Source of the DNA: Effrenium voratum | Lineage: Eukaryota > Sar > Dinophyceae > Suessiales > Symbiodiniaceae | Reading direction: 5' to 3' | NCBI GenBank assembly: GCA_963377175.1 | Contig: CAUJNA010000447.1 | Span: 610,056 to 674,055, forward strand | DNA: 64,000 bases | Shown here: one piece after another, positions 1 through 46,700 of the stretch | Position numbering within the stretch: the first letter of the stretch is position 1 | Layout: each line of letters starts with the position of its first letter | Notes under the pieces: model-generated | Told to the model about the DNA's origin: nothing | Databases searched by the model: none | What the model saw: the letters and a program-made list of their open reading frames with translations, nothing else | Position numbers and translations under genes: made by a program

Positions 1-1651
1 GAACCTTGCTGCGAGGACCAATCATGGCTTTCAGCTGATGGGGGAGAAAGAGTCTAAAAGGCAACTCACGGCGTGTTGTGGCTTCCTGTGGGCGACTTGC
101 GACTTGCTCAAGGTCTCCGGCATGTGCATCTCCTTCCGCCCCGGTCCAAAGCTACTTGAAGCTGTCCAAAACCCGAAGCACCCGGAAGAGCCACAACTAT
201 CTGGAACCTCAACATTAGACAACTGGACTACAGAAGCGCTTCACCCTGAGTCATAATCAAAACCCGGTATCAAGATGTGCTCTACCCAGAACCCTCCCAA
301 AGAACTAAGAAGGCGGATATCATCCATTTTTACGGCTGGGGCTATCCCATGTAACTAACCTTCAACCGAATCGGTTGGAGGACGTGGCGCCTGGCGCCCT
401 CTGCCCGCAATGCCCGGCGCCTGCCTTGGGCCTCGGCTCATAGGAACTTGAGGGTCTCGCAGGCAGCGGCAGAAGCTGCGGGAGGTCCGGATCTGAGTAC
501 CTGCGGCGGAGGCGCTTGGCGCCAGATGCGCATGGAGATGGATCGCTCGTCGTCAGTATCGAAGGGAAACCAACATGAAAACGCTTAAGCCATGTTGGGG
601 TCTGTTGGCGATCACCACACAAAAAGACACACCCCAAAAACGAGGATCAATGGCAACAGCTTGGTGTCGTGTAGATCGTGGAGTGCAGATCGCCCAAATC
701 GAATTAGCAATCCCAAAGGAGGCTGAGCGACAGTTCTGCTCTGCTCCAATGGCCAATATGCGACTCTTTCCCACCGCTTACTCACATCAAAACTGGGCTC
801 ACAAACCACCGGTTCAAAGTGGCTACCCCAACGCAAAGATTCCTGGCCTCTTCAGAATTCATGAGTCGGCTGCACATTTAGGCTCAAACCCAGTGCCAGA
901 AATCTGGCTTTCAGCTTCAGCATGACAGCATGGCCCAAAGCCTGACCGTCAAATGGCGCACGTCCGCTGCATGCTTACCTTCTTCCCCTCTTCTGCGAAC
1001 GGCATGGCGGCAGAACAACAAGCGGCGCCGGAAATCTAATCGGCCAGATCGGCGCTCGGACAGCCCTCGGGTAACGATGATGTTCTGAACAGCTCCGGAC
1101 TTGGTGGGCTAGTCGTGTCGTGTTGTGCCCTCTTTAGGCCATCTCACGCATTGAGCCCAGACTGGAGCCGACAGGCGAAAGCGAAAGAACCCGAAGCAGC
1201 TGGCCAACACAACGAAGACGGGGACAAAGGCGCTATTGTGTGGTGGATGCAATCCCTTGGGGAAAAGTATGATGCCACAAAATGAGAGAAGCACAACTCC
1301 TGTTTGCTAGACGTGATCTAAGTTCAGAGCCCGAGGATCAAATTATGCTCACACATGTGCACACTATTCAAGATTCAGAAATCACGCACAAGCTGCTGCT
1401 TCTGCTCTCCACATCTCTCCACACCTTGAAACCTGCTGATTTGACTGCCGTGCAGAGCTTACGGCTCTCCAAGAACAAACCTCCCAAATGTCTGTAAAAC
1501 TTGCTGGTTCCGCAGGTCCCCAACTAGCAACCCTGAACTAGACCCAACTTACAAACCACCCGCCCGCTTTTCTTTGCCGCACCGCTTTTCCCCTTTAAGG
1601 GCGCGTGACTCGCTTCGCCTTTCGGTGCATTCGTCGCCACGGGTCACTCGG
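1..1651. other. 3' flank of the aspartic protease gene, no gene recognised
   Basis: No exon with a recognisable family motif was found here. Positions 20-75 and 250-360 match other places in the window (50373-50420 and 35580-35700) and are dispersed repeats. A fragment near 585-640 resembles the hairpin family described at 57684-57790. Positions 385-560 are GC-rich and open in several frames on both strands, including a - strand frame ending at a stop at 362-364; it could be a terminal exon of another gene, but nothing identifies it. Confidence 0.4.
20..360. repeat. dispersed repeat fragments
   Basis: Positions 20-75 (ATGGCTTTCAGCTGATGGGG and on) resemble 50373-50420. Positions 250-360 (CATAATCAAAACCCGGTATC ... 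GGCTGGGGCTATCCCATG) resemble 35580-35700 and, in part, 39745-39785 and 36010-36060. Their nature is unknown. Confidence 0.5.
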
Positions 1652-35861
<34,210 letters not shown>

Positions 35862-38557
35862 CTGGCAAACAATGCTTAAGCTGCGACAGATGACTCCCAG
35901 AGGGCTTCAAACCAGAAGGTCGGATATGGCGCTGAAGGTCAAATGAGTCAAACATAAATAAACAATGGTACAACAATGGTGAACCCAAAGACATGTAAAG
36001 AGATACCAAGGCGGCGAAGGCACCCATTGGCTGGGACTGTCCATTAACCTTCAACTACCCGGGGTTTGCGTCACGCGGCTGAACTATGCTAAACTATGAT
36101 CTGACACTCTGTTTGCTGACGGTTTTTCTGTTGATTTCTCACTTTTCCGAAGCCCAGAAGGCGTGAGCACTGCCAAGAAGGATTGGTCCTCGGCGGGGTG
36201 GCAGCGAGCGCCGCAGGCGCCTGGCAAACTGAGCCAGACTTGGACTTGAGTGAGCAACAGCCTCAACAGCGTAGCCGAAGTGTGTGTGTGTGACTTGCCG
36301 GATGCATCAAATGCCTTGAAACACATGCCAGACTCTTTGAGAACGCGGAACATGACACGGAACATCACTAATTTGGCAAGCCATTCGCGGGAAAGGCTGA
36401 AGCATCCAACGGCGCTACTGCAGAAAAGCAAGGGTTAAGCCTTCTGTTTTAGCCCATGCTCATCATTCGCATAGAAGGTGTCCTCCTTCTAACTCTCACC
36501 ATTCACATGACCCTACAGAAAAGGTGTTGTTTGTCCGTCTGAGAGAAAGCTTGCCGTTGGCTCCCTCCCTGGATTACATGTTGCTTTAGATCAAACCGCC
36601 TAAACAACATGTCAAGACATCGCACATATCGGCAGCCTGCTTAGTTTGGGTGAGGTTGCTGCATCCTTATATCGATTGCCCGAATTCATGCTGCGTCCTG
36701 CTTGCCCGCGCCTGCGACTGTGTTGATGAGGCTTGTCTCCTGCGCTTTGGGCAAGAACTTGGGGGCATCAACACATTGAAACTAGCCATGGACACCGTCA
36801 TGGAATGAACCAAACTGATCAAACAAACGCCCATATCAATGAACCCTGGGAATCATGATCAAACTGTGAACGGGTTTATAGAGATGGCACAGCCGGCGGT
36901 TGAGTGCGAAGTGTCGGGACAAATCGTGCGCAAGATAGGGCTGATTTGATAAACAAGGCTGAATACACGAGGTTCGAGATGCCTCAGAGCAAGCTTTCAA
37001 AACAGTGGAAAGAATCGAACTATAGTCTGCTTTGCTTTCTATGTGCGCTAATCACTTGTGGATCCGCAATTCGAAGGTCCAGCTCAATCTCAAAAAACAA
37101 GGTGCCTCTGCAACAGCCTTCCTTTTGGGCCTATGAGAATATCATGACAATTTTCAGCTTTCCTGGATGGCACTTGGCTACCTCAGCTTCACAAGAAACG
37201 AGCTCTTGCATTCCTGTTTGAAGCCTAGGGAAGCAAGCCAAACCAGAAGTAACAGGTGGAAAGTTTCTGGCAGCACTTCTGGTCCCTCCATGAGGGTACA
37301 TGTCAAAATAGGAATTTGGACCCCACCAAATGGGTGATTTGTTTGGTTTGCTCGAAACAGAAACGCCCGAAACACTGTGGATGGACGAAATCCATTTCAC
37401 ACCACCGTTCAGAAGCCTGGAATGTTTTGATTCCCCTGTAAACACCAACATTTTTTCCACCATGGTTTCCAAGTGGTGCAAACGGACTTTGTCCATTCAC
37501 AGACACGTACCCTCCCAAGAACACATGGGTTTGATTCACCAAGGCGACACCGCCGGCGGATCGGAGTTCCGAGTTCCAGAACTCGGGCCTCAGCGCTGTT
37601 CCGTCCTGTGCCACAAGGTGAAGCTCTCTTACGTATGTGCATACATGTATCTGATGCATACCTGCGCGTAGGATGTATATCCATATACATCATATACATA
37701 CACATTCATCATTGCATGAGTACATACAAGGAACATGGTCATGTGACAAATATATGTCACTGCTTGCAAACTTGCCAAGCCGCAGTTGGGTGCTAAAAAG
37801 AAACATATTCCTTTCAAGGCTTCGCCATCCAACCTTCAGTTGTTAGACCAGTTTGTTTCCTGGATTCGGGCGCGTACTTGCCGAATGACATCAGCAACCT
37901 GAACAAATCACAAGTGAGTGATGTGACTAGCAAAGCTAGGGATGACATGTGCTTGAACAAAAAACGGCAGCATGTTGCAAGTCAAAAGCTCAAGCAGGCT
38001 AGCTAAAAAAAAGAACCATGCAAGGTCTGTCTCACCTGTGCCATGTAAAAACAACTCCGTGCCATGCAAAAGACGATTGAAGCTGTCCATCCTGTGGGCT
38101 AACAACAGGCAACTTGTTGGGTTTACTTTGGTTCTGAATTGGCAATATCAATATACAACTTAGTGTCGACGCAAGTTGATGCGAACTACCCTGCACCTTC
38201 CCCCACTGGCACGCTGATGACCACACGCAGTTGCTGCGACTTCCCGGGCTGACAGTACTTGCCCAAAGGGCCCAGGAATCAAAGTCGTTCACCAAAGGGC
38301 CCAGGAATCAAAGTTGTTCACCGTTTGGAGCCACCACCAGACATCTGCCACACCAAAGACAAAAGGTCGAAAGGTCGATTTCTTTTGGGCAAGCCTTTCG
38401 ACCTTGAGTTTTTGGTATGGATACCGACCTATACCTTTTAGACAACATCGATATCCTTAACCGAATGTACAACAGTTTGTTTACCAGGATCCACATGGTG
38501 AGCTCGTTTTAGCCCAATTCGAATCGGTGAGCTCGAGGCGTAGGCAGAACACATCCA

Positions 38558-38660
38558 AATGGTTGTCTTTTGTGGGGATACCCCTGTTTGGGTGGTTTTG
38601 AGGGGAAACCAAAAAGGCACATCGCACTTTTGGTGGGTCCCCTGAACAAAGACACATCCA
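38558..38660. mobile_element. short inverted-repeat element, family 1
   Basis: Left end GGATGTG-like remnant followed by GGTTGTCTTTTGTGGGGATA; right end TGGGTCCCCTGAACAAAGAC then ACATCC. The middle carries GGGGAAACCAAAAAGG typical of the family. Confidence 0.6.
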
Positions 38661-39857
38661 ACTTTCTGTTGGTACCTTCCCCATTCTTTCTAGGGATCCT
38701 TCTTTCTAGAAAACCTCCAGAATCCCAGGAAAAACGGCGATCGGTTTTTGAAAAGAACGATGGTTGAAAAAAATAGATTTGGAATCAACCCCTAGAAACT
38801 TGACTGTATCACTCTGACTCATGCAGTCCACCAAGGAGAAGCCCAAGATCAGCAGAATCTTCCGCCTCGAGGCGTTGCCAAGACATGGGGGTTGTTCAAT
38901 AGTCCGTTCGGCAACCAAATAACCATGGGTAACTTCTCCCATGTGGGAAATATCATCTTTTCAGGGGGTCCCCAATGGTCATCCCACGTGTGGGACCTGT
39001 TTTTGGATCAACTTCCACATAAGAGCATCGTAGCATGGTTACAGTATCCTAACTTTACAGTACCTTACCAATTCTTTGCTTAGGCGGATTGGACGTGTCT
39101 GAAATAATGGACGCCTTCTTTTTATTCTCGTGAGCCTACACTAAACGTTCTGAGCTCAACAAACCATAGCAATGGAGACTCGCCCAATCCACAAAGTCTT
39201 GAAGAGGAAACCACCCAGCAAGTCACCTCCGTCCAAGGATTAAGTTTGCCTTTGAACCGCCTTACAACATTGGAGGCAGCTCTCAGTTCTTCAGGGTTTT
39301 ATCACTTGGTACGGATGGAGCCCCCAGTATCCTGCAATGTGGATCTGTCTTTCTTGGAGGGAACCCCTTGTTAGATTGGCTTTGAAGGGCCTTTGCCACA
39401 AGAAAGCCGACCAATTCGGGGCGTTTGAAAAACGACGAGCCATGTCCGCAACCGCTTCTGGGCCCAGGGGCATCACTTCACTTCGTTGCTCTCAAGGCCC
39501 CACCTCAGCGAAACCGAGGCGAAGGAGGCATTGGCTGTCTCTCGTTGGGCACTGGCCATAAAGGCGTGAACCATGTGAGTTGATATTATACAAACAAATA
39601 CAGACAAATGTATGACTTCGAATACAGTGTACTATAATATAATTATATATATATATGATACGTCACGCCGATGAACACAATGACAACCCGATGCTCTGCA
39701 AGATGCACAATTTCTCACTTCAGCAGCTTCAGCAACCATACATGGGCGGCCGCCTCTATTTATGGTTGGGATTCTCCCTTACTAATCTTCGTCTTGCAAA
39801 CGATGAGTCGTGGGCGGGCATCGAGATAGCACGGCCTTCGCTCGCAGGAGCGCTCAC

Positions 39858-39914
39858 CGTGGTCTCGAGCCAGCAGCACGGGTTCAGGAAATCTCCGGAA
39901 ATCAGCCCGTCAAC
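39858..39914 (-). CDS. isolated exon candidate, function unknown
   Basis: Encodes VDGLISGDFLNPCCWLETT between AG at 39916-39915 and a canonical GTGAGC donor at 39857, phase 0 on both sides. It lies between the end of the MORN gene and the first known protease exon. It could be an early exon of the protease gene or of a small unrecognised gene. Confidence 0.42.
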
Positions 39915-41653
39915 CTGACAACAAGTGTAAGATTCACGTCTCAAAGCTGATCTTGCGCTATGTCCTGCTATCTGCACTTGTTTTGTGCCTCTCAGTTCAG
40001 GACACTTCAAACAAAATGCAAGCGGAGCCCGTTGCGCTGATTGCCATTCCCTGGTTCCTGTTGCGAATTCTTCGCCGGGAAAACGCTTGGGGTCCAAAGC
40101 AAGGATGGGCCAATCACGCTGATCCAACTGCAAAGGCACAGAAACCGCAGCGCTATATCCAGCGCTGCACGCAACCTCGATCATGTCTGAGAAAGGTTTG
40201 TCAGCCCAAATGCTGCCGACACCTATGGTTGTTTTCAGAGTGCGAAAAGGGGCTCACCAAAGTCTCCACATTGCAAATGCGATACTGACAGTAGGAGTTG
40301 GCGGCAGCCGGCTGGGCCACATTCTTTCTGCTCCTGCTATTCCACTAATTACTGAATGTGTTTTCTTCGTTCTTCGCCCTTTCCACACGCAATGCATGTA
40401 TTCCTAAGCCAGCAAAGATCCATAAATCCGACCCGCGGATGTTCTTGTAAACCTTGCTTGAGAAACCAAGGCTCGCGCCATCAATATGATGCTGTGGTGT
40501 CCTTTCTATGTCTCATGCAACCCACAAACATGCGGTGTCCAAAACAGTAAACTTCCTTTTCGATACCCTCCCACACCAAAAGGGTGCTTCCCAAACAAAA
40601 GCTTTTTTTTTCCCTGGGACTTGCTGTAGATTGCAGTGTTGGGAGGGAGGATCACAAGTGCTTCCCTCTTCCCAACATCTTGGATCCCGGACTCTGCTCC
40701 GAAACAATTCTCGAGAACACTCTGTTTCGCTCTTTCGTGACCGTGGGTAAGCATGCTTCTGAATGCTTTGCGAAGAAGCGAGATAGGACAAATCAGGCTG
40801 TCACACTGCAATCTTCTAATTGAAGCCATTTCAATGTGTACAAATTGGCTCTACCATGCTGTGGGCAATGGTTGGCAAATCTGGATGATAGCTCGTTAGT
40901 TGGCTAGTTGGCTGGCTGGCTGGCTGGCTGGCCATCCAGTTGGTTAGCTGGCTTGCTACTCGCTGGTGTACTGGGCAATAATGGTGTTTTGACAGGTCAA
41001 CTGATTGGCTGACCTTGGCTAGACTGACTGGCTCACACTCGATCACCGGCTAGCCAGGAAAACCGAAAATCTGTGCGGACACTTTTTCGAGCCTTGAGCT
41101 GCGAATAGTCTGCCGTGGCCACAAAAAATGTGGTGAACTGAAAGGGACACCAACAGGACTGTTTGGGTGGTCCCCTACAAAAAGACACACCCAAATCTTG
41201 CATTGGCCCAAGTGCTTTGCAAGGGCTTGGTTTATCAGCTGATGCGCTGAGCAGGCACGTCTGGCTATGGAAATGTTGCGCCACCAATGCTATCAGACTT
41301 AATGATATCAGAGTTGACTCCCTCGCTGTCAAAGCTTGCTCCTCGAATTTAATTAAACCCTCGAAAGAAAATGCCTATGGCCAACTGCTAAGATCCAGCC
41401 AACTTAGGGGATTGTCGGCCGCCATGATGGCTGGTCTGTTGTCAACTGTTGAAGGTCCCATACACTGCAAACCAGCAGGATCTGCCAAAACAAGAGTGCG
41501 GCGAATTGTCAATGACACTCGTCAAGTCAATCCAAGGCACCATCTATCAATGTGGCTGTGCACCTTGAGAGATTCTCTATGGGTCAGCGTGATTCAATAT
41601 CTATGGGTGATCCGAAGAAGGCTCTTCAAAAAAGATTGTTACCCACACAATAC

Positions 41654-41708
41654 ACACACACAAACACAAACACCAACATCTCGACATGCACATGCACATG
41701 CACACGCG

Positions 41709-41757
<49 letters not shown>

Positions 41758-41889
41758 CGACAGACCGACAGACCGACAGACCGACAGACCGACAGACCGA
41801 CAGACCGACAGACCGACAGACCGACAGACCGACAGACAGACAGACCGACAGACAGACGCAGACAGACGCAGACAGACAGACAGACAGCC

Positions 41890-41932
<43 letters not shown>

Positions 41933-42180
41933 GACAGACAAGACAGACAAAGACAGACAAGACAGACAAGACAGACAAGACAGACAAGACAGACAAAGAC
42001 AGACAAGACAGACAAGACAGACAAGACAGACAAAGACAGACAAGACAGACAGACAGACAGACAGACAGACACAGACAGACAGACAGACAGAGACAGAGAC
42101 AGAGACAGAGACAGAGACAGAGACAGAGACAGAGACAGAGACAGAGACAGAGACAGACACAAACAGACAGACAGACAAAC
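41654..42180. repeat. (ACAG)n tetranucleotide array with block variants
   Basis: Pure ACAG/GACA, then ACAGACCG 8-mers (about 41750-41840), then AAGACAGACAAGACAG units (41935-42050), then GACAGA hexamers (42088-42158). Open frames (QTDRQTD and SVCLSVCL) follow from the repeat. Confidence 0.95.
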
Positions 42181-42440
42181 AACCCTCACACACACACACG
42201 ACAAACACACAAACGCACAAACAAACAAACAAACAAACAAGCGAGCAAGCAAGCAAACAAACAAATAAACAAACAAGCAAACAAGCAAGCAACCAACCAC
42301 ACACACACACACTATGCATGCACTACGGTACGAATGCATTTGGGCACCCAGGCAAGCATGTAGGCACGAACGCACAGAAGCATGAACGTCCGCATGCTTG
42401 CACGCACAGGCACGCACACAAATACACACACACACAAACT
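42181..42440. repeat. (CA)n and (AAAC/AAGC)n array
   Basis: ACACAC, then AAACAAACAAAC and AAGCAAGC tetramers, then CA-rich sequence to about 42440. It continues the ACAG array with a different unit. Confidence 0.85.
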
Positions 42441-43460
42441 TAAGAGTCCCTGCATTTTTTCTGCAGACATGCCCACTTGAAATGAGAGTTCTGCAAGTGA
42501 ACCTCACTTGCTAGGTGCAATTTAGTAAATGTGCGCAATATCCTGACACTCCCTATTCACAGTAGATGACGATCAACATGAACCTTTGCTCACGGGGCAC
42601 CCCAAGGGTCCAGCAACAGATGTGGTAAAGATCTGCGATGTGCTTGGGATCGGAATTGGACTCGTATCATACGTATTTTTACGGTTTGTCTTGCTGCAAT
42701 GGAGTTGCCGCAGGGTCATGCCGATCTGCATTTGATCACGGCCCTGCTCACTGGTTTGGCTTTCCACAAAGCCGCCTGCCTGTCTCGCATCTTTGACTTC
42801 CAAGTCATGCGGCGCTCCTGTACAGAGCCCATGGACGAATAAGCCAGCAAACCAACACCTCTAGTGTGTTTCTTCTGAAGCACAGCTTCAAGTTAGCTGA
42901 AACATCAGGTTCTCTCAATAGCTCTCAGCGACACGTCAGGTGGGGCTGGCACCCCTGTGCGGCGGAATTTCTCGCGTACTGCCAAAGTTCGAAGGGAAGT
43001 GGGTGCACATAGAGAAAAGGCCGGGAAGCCGGGTGTTGCAGGTCGAAGCACCCTCCCGAGCCACCCTGGCCGCTTCTGGTTTTGCAGGGTGAGACGCCAT
43101 TCAGCACGTGGCCCCGGGGTCGGGTCATTTAGCGGGAAGAGCAGAGCATGAAAACTCCTAGATGCGAGCACTAGGTCTCAGAATTGGATTCAGCCGATAG
43201 CTACCAAGAAGGGCAACACAGGAAGTCAGCTTGACTAGAAGACGGTGCCTCTACTAATTTATTGGATTCCTTCCGAGCAATTATGGTGTTCAGATACAAG
43301 TCTTGTGCAACAATTGTGCGGCTGGGAATCTTTCCTGAAACTGCAAGTCAATTGCTTTTGCGAAGCTCCCAAAACGTTGGTAGCTTCCGCAACTTCCTCA
43401 GCGTTTGCCCACCACAAAATCATACATGTGACCTTCCATGTTGTCGGCTTCCCGATGATT

Positions 43461-43552
43461 GGTTTGGTGGTTGAGGGATAAGAGAGGCGTGGTTTCCCAT
43501 TTACCCTCTACAAGAACCGGGGGCTCAATTCCCCAAATCAATCCATCAAAGG
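43461..43552 (+). repeat. tRNA-like repeat, diverged copy
   Basis: Begins GGTTTGGTGGTTGAGGGATA, contains CATTTACCCTCTAC shared with the copy at 50094-50163, and has a B-box-like GGCTCAATTCC followed by CCAAATCAATCC. Confidence 0.5.
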
Positions 43553-43721
43553 CTACCCCAATTCACATTGAAAGAACACTGCAGCTAATAGTTACTCATT
43601 AGGAAATCAAAAGGGGCTTGAAGCTGGGGATCTTCTGGTTTAGTCATTCCCGCATTCCCCGCGGATGCCCAGCAAAACGGAGCCCTGGAAATCGATAAAA
43701 CCAGCTTTGCTCTGCTCGGTG

Positions 43722-43783
43722 TCACAGCTCTGCAGCGCGGCTCGTGAGCTTGCCGCCTTGCCAAATGCCCTCCTCCTCGGTAC
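43722..43783 (-). CDS. MORN protein exon N11 (terminal)
   Basis: Encodes TEEEGIWQGGKLTSRAAEL and TGA at 43724-43722. The acceptor AG is at 43785-43784. With the last base of N10 it completes the DG of the preceding MORN unit. This is a half motif ending the array. Confidence 0.85.
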
Positions 43784-46700
43784 CTGAGATCGGCTCGAGC
43801 AAACGGCACCGACCCCGGAGGGTGCAAAAGCCGTCAGGGACAGCAACCCTTAGCTGACAAGAGACGCCAAAGGCCAAAGGAAAGCGCCCCATGTTCCGAA
43901 GCCGCAAAAGCGGGCCTCTCCCCATTCTGTTCACAGCAATGCTCTTTGCCTATCTTTCCTCGAGCCCCTCCCGTGCTGTTGCGCTGTCCCATCGCAGTGC
44001 CGAGGATATTGTGCAGTTGGAAACATGACCACTTCCGCACTGCTGCAAGCGAAGACAGCAAAATTCTTCCCATGTCCTACTGACTACATTCTGGAGCTCA
44101 GCGTGGAATGCCAAAATCATCGAACACAAACACACCCCACTTGTGTTGGTGTATCATCTCATTATCTTCTCAATCCATCAAGTGGAGGCCGTGCCGATCC
44201 AAATCCATGTAGAAAACCATCTTCAAGGGCCCAAATCCTTAACTCAAGCCTCCATTTACTTAAGTCCCCTGCAAAAAAAAACAACAACATATTTCCAGTA
44301 GCGATAGATCCGATAGATTCCCTTTTAAAACCAACAGGGGAAAATAAATAACATATTCCTTTCAGCAAATGGAAGCATGGGAGTCCGAGCCCACCAGCTG
44401 GAGCTGAGGCTAGGAGCCATCAGCTTTGCAGAGGCTGCCCTTGCCACTTTGCTGGCCGTTGGCCCATTGACCCTCGTACCTGGCCGGAAGTCGGAAGTGG
44501 CCAACGAGAGACACGAAAGCGTCTGGCAAACGGCAAGTCTGGCAGGTGGACGTGGTCAAATAGGGTGACCCCGGCCCGGACTCAAACCTGCGGTGCCCTG
44601 GTGGTTTAATTTTGATCCGTACCCAAGTAAGGAATGGCCAGCTTTCAGGTGATCTCAGTTCACAGAATCAGCTGAACTAGATTGAAACACAAAATCACGC
44701 AGTAGGCGACAAGGCCTGACAGCAAGCTCATAAGCAAGGCATGCAGTGAAATGCACAGAACAAGCACAGGGAGGTAGAAAAGGAAGGCAGCCCAGAATCT
44801 ATATCAAATGAAGGCTTCTGTCTCGACTGGCTTGTGGCAGGCAGAGACAAAGTCAACCAAAGTTGATCCGATAATTCTGCAGGGTGCACAGCTGGTCACC
44901 AAGGCATCCTCAACATGTTCCCTTTTCACAAGCTTCATTCAAAGACAACCGGCTATGTGCCAGAATTCGGGGCATTGCATCTCGGGTGCTTAAAAGCTGA
45001 TTGACCAAACTCCCCCCTCCCCCCCTCATGACTATTCCGACATGTAGCGCTGCCCGCATTTCTTGCGAAGCCCTATCTGTTGCCTGCGTCCGTCCGGCCA
45101 CTCAAAGATGCCCTCGCCATGCTTCTTGTCGTTCTCGTACCTTCAGACCACGCAGCAAATCACCTCCCTTCTTGCAAACACACGCGCAACATATTTTGTT
45201 AGACGCAACTAAAGTGCGAGCGGCCCCTCGAACAGACGAGAGAAACAAACAAACAAACAAACAAACAAACAAACAACCAACCAACCAACCAAACAAACAA
45301 ACAAACAAACAAACAAACAAACAAGCAAGCAAGCCAGCAAACAAACAAAACACACACACACACAAACAAAAGCAAAAACATGAAACCATTTTGAGCAACA
45401 AAGAGCCACATAAACACATAACCAAATAAACAAAGAACCAAAGAAACAACTAAAGACAAATAAGACGAATAAAACAAAGAAACTAATAACGAAACAAACA
45501 AACAAATACAAACAATAAACAAAGAACAACACATAAGCACATAAGCAACAAATAAAATCAAAACACACCTACTAACTGACTGACTGACTGACTGACTGAC
45601 TGACTGACTGACTGACTGACTGACTGACTGACTGACTGACTGACTGACTGACTGACTGACTGACTGACTGACTGACTAACTAACTAACACGGAACATACG
45701 CAAAAACATAACCGCAAAAACATAACCGCAAAATAACAACAAATGCATATATGTATATATTATAGAAATTATTTGCATACACACACATATATATATATAC
45801 ACACACGCTTGTATACCTAATGGCAACCCCGGACAACTACGCTACGTTTCTTGGTTGCCAACCACCCTTTGAAAGGTGCGGAGTTGCGGTCAAGAACTTG
45901 GGCTTCGATCAAAGGTGCCTTGCAGAGTTGGGGGCTCCTAGTCACTTATGTCAAGGGAAGTTCCGGCCAGCGTAAAACATGTGCATCGCCAATGGCCAGA
46001 TGCCAAATGGCGAAGGACCATGGATTTCTGAAATTGTTGTGTTTTGAAAAGCAAACACAACATGCAACAACCAACATATGCATACTGTCTTTGTACACAG
46101 AGTAGATTCCTGTCATTCCTCCAGGAATACTTGAGTGGACATAGTTCGACTCTCCTTAGGTGCACATAGGCCAGGCTGACAGGTATGGGCAAATATTCTT
46201 GCACACATCCTTACAAAACTTGTCGGGTATCCAGGATAAGCACCGCGCATGTCTGGAAAACCTCAAAGCCATCCAGGTTTTTTTTTGCACCAAAGTATCG
46301 GTCCCCAAAAAACTCCTTCTGATTTTCGTTGGGAAGGCAAGAACCACTCTCAGTGACCCACAAAGGGAACCCTTGAGGCCATTGAACCCCCCACCGTGAA
46401 CCAAATGAGTCCCCAGCTCCCCTTCATAGCGGCGGCCATCTGGCCAGGTAAAGCAACCTCGGGGCCAAATGGCAAGCGAGCGCATGTAGAACACCAAGCA
46501 ATCCATGGCAAGCGAGCTCAGGCAGAACCCCATAGCTGGAAAATGAAACAATTGTTGGCAGTTCAATGGAAAAGTGTAGTGCTACACACATGTTTTTTGT
46601 CTCTCTCTGTCTCTCTCTCTCTCTGTCTCCCCCTTTCTATCTGTCTCACTTTCGCTATACTATCCAAGCGTTGGTCCAACTGAGCTTCTCACTTCCCCCA

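Larger units (their letters stand above)
35862..43721. other. interval between the MORN gene and the protease gene
   Basis: Should contain the protease promoter, signal-peptide and pro-segment exons, which I could not identify. It holds the candidate exon at 39858-39914, a (GGCT)n run near 40905-40935, the (ACAG)n tract, hairpin fragments near 38558-38660 and 41148-41190, and a tRNA-like repeat at 43461-43552. Two GC-rich patches, 36130-36240 and 37560-37640, have open - strand frames with no recognisable motif. At 42925-43128 three - strand frames are open together, which reflects composition. Confidence 0.4.

Noticed and set aside
1020..1285. A + strand frame of about 80 codons ending QSLGEKYDATK.
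   Set aside because: No motif, no convincing splice sites and no neighbouring + strand exon.
41163..42507. A 426-codon + strand frame reading QTDRQTD.
   Set aside because: Caused by the ACAG array; flanking parts of the frame lack any motif.
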